From assembly GCA_030267565.1 (NCBI GenBank), contig BRXU01000010.1:1732501-1796500 (forward strand): a DNA stretch of 64,000 nt. The letters are read 5' to 3'. Origin of the DNA: Pleodorina starrii. Its lineage: Eukaryota; Chlorophyta; Chlorophyceae; Chlamydomonadales; Volvocaceae. Every line of letters begins with the position of its first letter. Position 1 is the first letter of the stretch. A program made the position numbers and the translations under genes. This document shows, piece after piece, positions 34,901 through 45,026 of this stretch. The notes below the pieces were generated by a model. It was not told the origin of the DNA. It did no database searches and was given only the letters and a program-made list of their open reading frames with translations.

Positions 34901-37900
34901 CCCGTCGGCCCGAGGGCCCATGGGCCCGTCGGCGCATGGGCCCGTCGGCCCATCGGCCCATCGGCCCATCGGCCCATCGGCCCATCGGCCCATCGGCCCA
35001 GCGGCCCAGCTGCCCAGCGGCCCAGCAGCCCAGCGGCCCAGCGGCCCAGCGGCCCAGCGGCCCAGCGGCCCAGCGGCCCAGCGGCCCAGCGGCCCAGCGG
35101 CCCAGCGGCCCAGCGGCCCAGCGGCCCAGCGGCCCAGCGGCCCAGCGGCCCAGCGGCCCAGCGGCCCAGCGGCCCAGCGGCCCAGCGGCCCAGCGGCCCA
35201 GCGGCCCAGCGGCCCGTCGGCCCAGCGGCCCGTCGGCCCAGCGGCCCGTCGGCCCAGCGGCCCGTCGGCCCGAGGGCCCATGGGCCCGTCGGCGCATGGG
35301 CCCGTCGGCCCATCGGCCCATCGGCCCATCGGCCCATCGGCCCATCGGCCCATCGGCCCATCGGCCCATCGGCCCATCGGCCCATCGGCCCATCGGCCCA
35401 TCGGCCCATCGGCCCATCGGCCCATCGGCCCATCGGCCCATCGGCCCATCGGCCCATCGGCCCATCGGCCCATCGGCCCATCGGCCCATCGGCCCATCGG
35501 CCCATCGGCCCATCGGCCCATCGGCCCATCGGCCCATCGGCCCATCGGCCCATCGGCCCATCGGCCCATCGGCCCATCGGCCCATCAGCCCATCGGCCCA
35601 TCGGCCCATCGGCCCATCGGCCCAGCGGCCCATCGGCCCAGCGGCCCATCGGCCCAGCGGCCCAGCGGCCCAGCGGCCCAGCGGCCCAGCGGCCCAGCGG
35701 CCCAGCGGCCCAGCAGCCCAGCGGCCCAGCGGCCCAGCGGCCCAGCGGCCCAGCGGCCCATCGGCCCGTCGGCCCAGCGGCCCGTCGGCCCAGCGGCCCG
35801 TCGGCCCGAGGGCCCATGGGCCCGTCGGCGCATGGGCCCGTCGGCCCATCGGCCCATCGGCCCATCGGCCCATCGGCCCATCGGCCCATCGGCCCAGCGG
35901 CCCAGCGGCCCAGCTGCCCAGCGGCCCAGCAGCCCAGCGGCCCAGCGGCCCAGCGGCCCAGCGGCCCAGCGGCCCAGCGGCCCAGCGGCCCAGCGGCCCA
36001 GCGGCCCAGCGGCCCAGCGGCCCAGCGGCCCAGCGGCCCAGCGGCCCAGCGGCCCAGCGGCCCAGCGGCCCAGCGGCCCAGCGGCCCAGCGGCCCAGCGG
36101 CCCAGCGGCCCGTCGGCCCAGCGGCCCGTCGGCCCAGCGGCCCGTCGGCCCAGCGGCCCGTCGGCCCAGCGGCCCGTCGGCCCGAGGGCCCATGGGCCCG
36201 TCGGCGCATGGGCCCGTCGGCCCATCGGCCCATCGGCCCATCGGCCCATCGGCCCATCGGCCCATCGGCCCATCGGCCCATCGGCCCATCGGCCCATCGG
36301 CCCATCGGCCCATCGGCCCATCGGCCCATCGGCCCATCGGCCCATCGGCCCATCGGCCCATCGGCCCATCGGCCCATCGGCCCATCGGCCCATCGGCCCA
36401 TCGGCCCATCGGCCCATCGGCCCATCGGCCCATCGGCCCATCGGCCCATCGGCCCATCGGCCCATCGGCCCATCGGCCCATCGGCCCATCGGCCCATCGG
36501 CCCATCGGCCCATCGGCCCATCGGCCCATCGGCCCATCGGCCCATCGGCCCATCGGCCCATCGGCCCATCGGCCCATCGGCCCATCGGCCCATCGGCCCA
36601 TCGGCCCATCGGCCCATCGGCCCATCGGCCCATCGGCCCATCGGCCCATCGGCCCATCGGCCCATCGGCCCATCGGCCCATCGGCCCATCGGCCCATCGG
36701 CCCATCGGCCCATCGGCCCATCGGCCCATCGGCCCATCGGCCCATCGGCCCATCGGCCCATCGGCCCATCGGCCCATCGGCCCATCGGCCCATCGGCCCA
36801 TCGGCCCATCGGCCCATCGGCCCATCGGCCCATCGGCCCATCGGCCCATCGGCCCATCGGCCCATCGGCCCATCGGCCCATCGGCCCATCGGCCCATCGG
36901 CCCATCGGCCCATCGGCCCATCGGCCCATCGGCCCATCGGCCCATCGGCCCATCGGCCCATCGGCCCATCGGCCCATCGGCCCATCGGCCCATCGGCCCA
37001 TCGGCCCATCGGCCCATCGGCCCATCGGCCCATCGGCCCATCGGCCCATCGGCCCATCGGCCCATCGGCCCAGCGGCCCAGCGGCCCAGCGGCCCAGCGG
37101 CCCAGCGGCCCAGCGGCCCAGCGGCCCATCGGCCCAGCGGCCCAGCGGCCCATCGGCCCATCGGCCCAGCGGCCCATCGGCCCAGCGGCCCGTCGGCCCA
37201 TCGGCCCGTCGGCCCATCGCCCCATCGGCCCGTCGGCCCGTGGGCCCAGCGGCCCAGCGGCCCAGCGGCCCAGCAGCCCAGCGGCCCAGCGGCCCAGCGG
37301 CCCATCGGCCCATCGGCCCATCGGCCCATCGGCCCATCGGCCCATCGGCCCATCGGCCCATCGGCCCATCGGTCCGTCGGCCCATCGGCCCGTCGGCCCA
37401 TCGGCCCATCGGCCCGTCCGCCCGTGGGCCCAGCGGCCCAGCGGCCCATCGGCCCATCGGCCCAGCGGCCCAGCAGCCCATCGGCCCATCGGCCCATCGG
37501 CCCATCGGCCCATCGGCCCATCGGCCCATCGGCCCATCGGCCCATCGGCCCATAGGCCCATCGGCCCATCGGCCCATCGGCCCATCGGCCCAGCGGCCCA
37601 GCGGCCCAGCGGCCCAGCGGCCCAGCGGCCCAGCGGCCCAGCGGCCCAGCGGCCCAGCGGCCCAGCGGCCCAGCGGCCCAGCGGCCCAGCGGCCCAGCGG
37701 CCCAGCGGCCCAGCGGACCAGCGGCCCATCGGCCCGTCGGCCCAGCGGCCCGTCGGCCCAGCGGCCCGTCGGCCCAGCGGCCCGTCGGCCCGAGGGCCCA
37801 TGGGCCCGTCGGCGCATGGGCCCGTCGGCCCATCGGCCCATCGGCCCATCGGCCCATCGGCCCATCGGCCCATCGGCCCATCGGCCCATCGGCCCATCGG

Positions 37901-40900
37901 CCCATCGGCCCATCGGCCCATCGGCCCATCGGCCCATCGGCCCATCGGCCCATCGGCCCATCGGCCCATCGGCCCATCGGCCCATCGGCCCATCGGCCCA
38001 TCGGCCCATCGGCCCATCGGCCCATCGGCCCATCGGCCCATCGGCCCATCGGCCCATCGGCCCATCGGCCCATCGGCCCATCGGCCCATCGGCCCATCGG
38101 CCCATCGGCCCATCGGCCCATCGGCCCATCGGCCCATCGGCCCATCGGCCCATCGGCCCATCGGCCCATCGGCCCATCGGCCCATCGGCCCATCGGCCCA
38201 TCGGCCCATCGGCCCATCGGCCCATCGGCCCATCGGCCCATCGGCCCATCGGCCCATCGGCCCATCGGCCCATCGGCCCATCGGCCCATCGGCCCATCGG
38301 CCCATCGGCCCATCGGCCCATCGGCCCATCGGCCCATCGGCCCATCGGCCCATCGGCCCATCGGCCCATCGGCCCATCGGCCCATCGGCCCATCGGCCCA
38401 TCGGCCCATCGGCCCATCGGCCCATCGGCCCATCGGCCCATCGGCCCATCGGCCCATCGGCCCATCGGCCCATCGGCCCATCGGCCCATCGGCCCATCGG
38501 CCCATCGGCCCATCGGCCCATCGGCCCATCGGCCCATCGGCCCATCGGCCCATCGGCCCATCGGCCCATCGGCCCATCGGCCCATCGGCCCATCGGCCCA
38601 TCGGCCCATCGGCCCATCGGCCCATCGGCCCATCGGCCCATCGGCCCATCGGCCCATCGGCCCATCGGCCCATCGGCCCATCGGCCCATCGGCCCATCGG
38701 CCCATCGGCCCATCGGCCCATCGGCCCATCGGCCCATCGGCCCATCGGCCCATCGGCCCATCGGCCCATCGGCCCATCGGCCCATCGGCCCATCGGCCCA
38801 TCGGCCCATCGGCCCATCGGCCCATCGGCCCATCGGCCCATCGGCCCATCGGCCCATCGGCCCATCGGCCCATCGGCCCATCGGCCCATCGGCCCATCGG
38901 CCCAGCGGCCCATCGGCCCAGCGGCCCATCGGCCCATCGGCCCAGCGGCCCAGCGGCCCAGCGGCCCAGCGGCCCATCGGCCCATCGGCCCATCGGCCCA
39001 GCGGCCCAGCGGCCCAGCGGCCCAGCGGCCCATCGGCCCAGCGGCCCAGCGGCCCGTCGGCCCATCGGCCCGTCGGCCCATCGGCCCATCGGCCCATCGG
39101 CCCATCGGCCCATCGGCCCATCGGCCCATCGGCCCATCGGCCCATCGGCCCATCGGCCCATCGGCCCATCGGCCCATCGGCCCATCGGCCCATCGGCCCA
39201 TCGGCCCATCGGCCCATCGGCCCATCGGCCCATCGGCCCATCGGCCCATCGGCCCATCGGCCCATCGGCCCATCGGCCCATCGGCCCATCGGCCCAGCGG
39301 CCCATCGGCCCATCGGCCCATCGGCCCATCGGCCCATCGGCCCATCGGCCCAGCGGCCCAGCGGCCCAGCGGCCCAGCGGCCCAGCGGCCCATCGGCCCA
39401 GCGGCCCAGCGGCCCATCGGCCCATCGGCCCAGCGGCCCATCGGCCCAGCGGCCCGTCGGCCCATCGGCCCGTCGGCCCATCGCCCCATCGGCCCGTCGG
39501 CCCGTGGGCCCAGCGGCCCAGCGGCCCAGCGGCCCAGCAGCCCAGCGGCCCAGCGGCCCAGCGGCCCAGCGGCCCATCGGCCCATCGGCCCATCGGCCCA
39601 TCGGCCCATCGGCCCATCGGCCCATCGGCCCGTCGGCCCATCGGCCCGTCGGCCCATCGGCCCATCGGCCCGTCCGCCCGTGGGCCCAGCGGCCCAGCGG
39701 CCCAGCGGCCCAGCGGCCCAGCGGCCCAGCAGCCCATCGGCCCATCGGCCCATCGGCCCATCGGCCCATCGGCCCATCGGCCCATCGGCCCATCGGCCCA
39801 TCGGCCCATCGGCCCATCGGCCCAGCGGCCCAGCGGCCCAGCGGCCCAGCGGCCCAGCGGCCCAGCGGCCCAGCGGCCCAGCGGCCCAGCGGCCCAGCGG
39901 CCCAGCGGCCCAGCGGCCCAGCGGCCCAGCGGCCCAGCGGCCCAGCGGCCCAGCGGCCCAGCGGCCCAGCAGCCCAGCGGCCCAGCGGCCCAGCGGCCCA
40001 GCGGCCCATCGGCCCATCGGCCCATCGGCCCATCGGCCCATCGGCCCAGCGGCCCATCGGCCCATCGGCCCGTCGGCCCATCGGCCCGTCGGCCCATCGG
40101 CCCATCGGCCCGTCGGCCCGTGGGCCCAGCGGCCCAGCGGCCCAGCGGCCCAGCAGCCCAGCGGCCCAGCGGCCCAGCGGCCCAGCGGCCCAGCGGCCCA
40201 GCGGCCCAGCGGCCCAGCGGCCCAGCGGCCCAGCGGCCCAGCGGCCCATCGGCCCATCGGCCCATCGGCCCATCGGCCCATCGGCCCATCGGCCCATCGG
40301 CCCATCGGCCCATCGGCCCATCGGCCCATCGGCCCATCGGCCCATCGGCCCATCGGCCCATCGGCCCATCGGCCCATCGGCCCATCGGCCCATCGGCCCA
40401 TCGGCCCATCGGCCCATCGGCCCATCGGCCCATCGGCCCATCGGCCCATCGGCCCATCGGCCCATCGGCCCGTCGGCCCATCGGCCCGTCGGCCCAGCGG
40501 CCCGTCGGCCCAGCGGCCCGTCGGCCCAGCGGCCCGTCGGCCCGAGGGCCCATGGGCCCGTCGGCGCATGGGCCCGTCGGCCCATCGGCCCATGGGCCCA
40601 TCGGCCCATCGGCCCATCGGCCCATCGGCCCATCGGCCCATCGGCCCATCGGCCCATCGGCCCATCGGCCCATCGGCCCATCGGCCCATCGGCCCATCGG
40701 CCCATCGGCCCATCGGCCCATCGGCCCATCGGCCCATCGGCCCATCGGCCCATCGGCCCATCGGCCCATCGGCCCATCGGCCCATCGGCCCATCGGCCCA
40801 TCGGCCCATCGGCCCATCGGCCCATCGGCCCATCGGCCCATCGGCCCATCGGCCCATCGGCCCATCGGCCCATCGGCCCATCGGCCCATCGGCCCATCGG

Positions 40901-43900
40901 CCCATCGGCCCATCGGCCCATCGGCCCATCGGCCCATCGGCCCATCGGCCCATCGGCCCATCGGCCCATCGGCCCATCGGCCCATCGGCCCATCGGCCCA
41001 TCGGCCCATCGGCCCATCGGCCCATCGGCCCATCGGCCCAGCGGCCCATCGGCCCATCGGCCCAGCGGCCCAGCGGCCCAGCGGCCCAGCGGCCCAGCGG
41101 CCCAGCGGCCCAGCGGCCCAGCGGCCCAGCGGCCCAGCAGCCCAGCGGCCCAGCGGCCCAGCAGCCCAGCGGCCCAGCGGCCCAGCGGCCCAGCGGCCCA
41201 TCGGCCCAGCGGCCCAGCGGCCCAGCGGCCCATCGGCCCGTCGGCCCATCGGCCCGTCGGCCCATCGGCCCATCGGCCCGTCGGCCCGTGGGCCCAGCGG
41301 CCCAGCGGCCCAGCGGCCCAGCGGCCCAGCAGCCCAGCGGCCCAGCGGCCCAGCGGCCCAGCGGCCCAGCGGCCTAGCGGCCCAGCGGCCCAGCGGCCCA
41401 GCGGCCCAGCGGCCCAGCGGCCCAGCGGCCCAGCGGCCCAGCGGCCCAGCGGCCCAGCGGCCCAGCGGCCCATCGGCCCAGCGGCCCAGCGGCCCATCGG
41501 CCCATCGGCCCATCGGCCCATCGGCCCATCGGCCCATCGGCCCATCGGCCCATCGGCCCATCGGCCCATCGGCCCATCGGCCCATCGGCCCATCGGCCCA
41601 TCGGCCCATCGGCCCATCGGCCCATCGGCCCATCGGCCCATCGGCCCATCGGCCCATCGGCCCATCGGCCCATCGGCCCATCGGCCCATCGGCCCATCGG
41701 CCCATCGGCCCATCGGCCCATCGGCCCATCGGCCCATCGGCCCATCGGCCCATCGGCCCATCGGCCCATCGGCCCATCGGCCCATCGGCCCATCGGCCCA
41801 TCGGCCCAGCGGCCCAGCGGCCCAGCGGCCCAGCGGCCCAGCGGCCCAGCGGCCCAGCAGCCCAGCAGCCCAGCGGCCCAGCGGCCCAGCGGCCCAGCGG
41901 CCCAACGGCCCAGCGGCCCAGCGGCCCAGCGGCCCAGCGGCCCAGCGGCCCAGCGGCCCAGCGGCCCAGCGGCCCGTCGGCCCATCGGCCCGTCGGCCCA
42001 GCGGCCCGTCGGCCCAGCGGCCCGTCGGCCCGAGGGCCCATGGGCCCGTCGGCGCATGGGCCCGTCGGCGCATGGGCCCGTCGGCCCATCGGCCCATGGG
42101 CCCATCGGCCCATCGGCCCATCGGCCCAGCGGCCCATCGGCCCATCGGCCCGTCGGCCCATCGGCCCGTCGGCCCATCGGCCCATCGGCCCATCGGCCCA
42201 TCGGCCCATCGGCCCATCGGCCCATCGGCCCATCGGCCCATCGGCCCATCGGCCCATCGGCCCATCGGCCCATCGGCCCATCGGCCCATCGGCCCATCGG
42301 CCCATCGGCCCATCGGCCCATCGGCCCATCGGCCCATCGGCCCATCGGCCCATCGGCCCATCGGCCCATCGGCCCATCGGCCCATCGGCCCATCGGCCCA
42401 TCGGCCCATCGGCCCAGCGGCCCAGCGGCCCAGCGGCCCAGCGGCCCAGCGGCCCAGCGGCCCAGCGGCCCAGCAGCCCAGCGGCCCAGCGGCCCAGCAG
42501 CCCAGCGGCCCAGCGGCCCAGCGGCCCAGCGGCCCATCGGCCCAGCGGCCCAGCGGCCCAGCGGCCCATCGGCCCGTCGGCCCATCGGCCCGTCGGCCCA
42601 TCGGCCCATCGGCCCGTCGGCCCGTGGGCCCAGCGGCCCAGCGGCCCAGCGGCCCAGCGGCCCAGCAGCCCAGCGGCCCAGCGGCCCAGCGGCCCAGCGG
42701 CCCAGCGGCCCAGCGGCCCAGCGGCCCAGCGGCCCAGCGGCCCAGCGGCCCAGCGGCCCAGCGGCCCAGCGGCCCAGCGGCCCAGCGGCCCAGCGGCCCA
42801 GCGGCCCAGCGGCCCATCGGCCCATCGGCCCATCGGCCCATCGGCCCATCGGCCCATCGGCCCATCGGCCCATCGGCCCATCGGCCCATCGGCCCATCGG
42901 CCCATCGGCCCATCGGCCCATCGGCCCATCGGCCCATCGGCCCATCGGCCCATCGGCCCATCGGCCCATCGGCCCATCGGCCCATCGGCCCATCGGCCCA
43001 TCGGCCCATCGGCCCATCGGCCCATCGGCCCATCGGCCCATCGGCCCATCGGCCCATCGGCCCATCGGCCCATCGGCCCATCGGCCCATCGGCCCATCGG
43101 CCCATCGGCCCATCGGCCCATCGGCCCATCGGCCCATCGGCCCATCGGCCCATCGGCCCATCGGCCCATCGGCCCAGCGGCCCAGCGGCCCAGCGGCCCA
43201 GCGGCCCAGCGGCCCAGCGGCCCAGCAGCCCAGCAGCCCAGCGGCCCAGCGGCCCAGCGGCCCAGCGGCCCAACGGCCCAGCGGCCCAGCGGCCCAGCGG
43301 CCCAGCGGCCCAGCGGCCCAGCGGCCCAGCGGCCCAGCGGCCCGTCGGCCCATCGGCCCGTCGGCCCAGCGGCCCGTCGGCCCAGCGGCCCGTCGGCCCG
43401 AGGGCCCATGGGCCCGTCGGCGCATGGGCCCGTCGGCGCATGGGCCCGTCGGCCCATCGGCCCATGGGCCCATCGGCCCATCGGCCCATCGGCCCAGCGG
43501 CCCATCGGCCCATCGGCCCGTCGGCCCATCGGCCCGTCGGCCCATCGGCCCATCGGCCCATCGGCCCATCGGCCCATCGGCCCAGCGGCCCATCGGCCCG
43601 TCGGCCGATCGGCCCGTCGGCCCAGCGGCCCGTCGGCCCATCGGCCCATCGGCCCGAGGGCCCATGGGCCCGTCGGCGCATGGGCCCGTCGGCCCATCGG
43701 CCCATCGGCCCATCGGCCCATCGGCCCATCGGCCCATCGGCCCATCGGCCCATCGGCCCATCGGCCCATCGGCCCATCGGCCCATCGGCCCATCGGCCCA
43801 TCGGCCCATCGGCCCATCGGCCCATCGGCCCATCGGCCCATCGGCCCATCGGCCCATCGGCCCATCGGCCCATCGGCCCATCGGCCCATCGGCCCATCGG

Positions 43901-44734
43901 CCCATCGGCCCATCGGCCCATCGGCCCATCGGCCCATCGGCCCATCGGCCCATCGGCCCATCGGCCCATCGGCCCATCGGCCCATCGGCCCATCGGCCCA
44001 TCGGCCCATCGGCCCATCGGCCCATCGGCCCATCGGCCCATCGGCCCATCGGCCCATCGGCCCATCGGCCCATCGGCCCATCGGCCCATCGGCCCATCGG
44101 CCCATCGGCCCATCGGCCCATCGGCCCATCGGCCCATCGGCCCATCGGCCCATCGGCCCATCGGCCCAGCGGCCCAGCGGCCCAGCGGCCCAGCGGCCCA
44201 GCGGCCCAGCGGCCCAGCGGCCCAGCGGCCCAGCGGCCCAGCGGCCCAGCGGCCCAGCGGCCCAGCGGCCCAGCGGCCCAGCGGCCCGTCGGCCCATCGG
44301 CCCGTCGGCCCATCGCCCCATCGGCCCGTCGGCCCGTGGGCCCAGCGGCCCAGCGGCCCAGCGGCCCAGCAGCCCAGCGGCCCAGCGGCCCAGCGGCCCA
44401 GCGGCCCAGCGGCCCAGCGGCCCATCGGCCCAGCGGCCCATCGGCCCATCGGCCCATCGGCCCATCGGCCCATCGGCCCATCGGCCCATCGGCCCATCGG
44501 CCCATCGGCCCATCGGCCCATCGGCCCATCGGCCCATCGGCCCATCGGCCCATCGGCCCATCGGCCCATCGGCCCATCGGCCCATCGGCCCATCGGCCCA
44601 TCGGCCCATCGGCCCATCGGCCCATCGGCCCATCGGCCCATCGGCCCAGCGGCCCAGCGGCCCAGCGGCCCAGCGGCCCAGCGGCCCAGCGGCCCAGCGG
44701 CCCAGCGGCCCAGCAGCCCAGCGGCCCAGCGGCC
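19916..44734. repeat. 24.8-kb octanucleotide satellite (CCCATCGG family) with higher-order structure
   Basis: About 3,100 tandem 8-bp units. The main unit types are CCCATCGG, CCCAGCGG and CCCGTCGG, with rarer CCCATAGG, CCCGAGGG, CCCATGGG, CGCATGGG, CCCGTGGG, CCCAGCTG, CCCAGCAG, CCCATCAG, CCTAGCGG and CCCAACGG. Changes are mostly at positions 4-6, plus some at the unit ends. Sampled units at 19949, 20941, 23861, 25501, 31445, 36181, 41373 and 44645 all start at the same value modulo 8, so there is no net indel off the 8-bp register between them. Long runs of CCCATCGG alternate with runs of CCCAGCGG. A five-unit marker, CCCGAGGG-CCCATGGG-CCCGTCGG-CGCATGGG-CCCGTCGG, recurs about 37 times. The unit has no stop codon in any frame, so both strands are open for many kb; this is a property of the repeat, not evidence of a protein. 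Confidence 0.97.
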
Positions 44735-45026
44735 ATCTGACGTGAGCAGGCGCAGCCAGCGCTGTGTGTGCTGACCGAAGCCCATGGCCTCGGCCACCCG
44801 GTAGAGCCAGGGGCGATGGACCCGGTCGTAGGCCTTTTCGATGTCGAGCATGATGAGGGCTGCCGGTTGCTGCGAGTGCCGCACCCACTCCGCCAGGGCC
44901 AGGTGGTAAAGGGTGTTGTCCCGGATGTCCCGGCCGCTGACGAAGGCCGTCTGCAGCGGGTCTATCAGGTAGTCCAGTGCCGGCTGTAGGCGATTGCTGA
45001 CGGCCTTGCAGACAAGCTTGTAGCTC
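44735..45026 (-). pseudogene. Inverted reverse-transcriptase fragment of the neighbouring LINE family
   Basis: Read on the minus strand this encodes YKLVCKAVSNRLQ...TAFVSGRD...LDIEKAYDRV...RWLRLLTSDG, nearly identical to 46740-47030 of the plus-strand LINE with a handful of substitutions (for example IMLD for IILD). It carries the first catalytic Asp region of RT only. The left junction to the satellite shares a few bases (GATGG/GG), and the right junction abuts the start of the LINE endonuclease. It is a partial copy, not a displaced part of the LINE, since the LINE retains this region. Confidence 0.85.

Noticed and set aside
19916..44734. Telomere repeat
   Set aside because: The unit is 8 bp like the algal TTTTAGGG telomere, but the sequence is unrelated and the array is internal, followed by other DNA on both sides.
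20664..44774. Giant open frames (up to 8,036 and 3,735 codons) as real genes
   Set aside because: They are the automatic result of an 8-bp repeat without stop codons in any phase. All six frames are open, and the ends run arbitrarily into the flanking RT fragment.
44735..45026. Simple twin-priming 5' inversion of the LINE
   Set aside because: The inverted segment is also present in the LINE itself, so it is an extra copy and not a displaced part.
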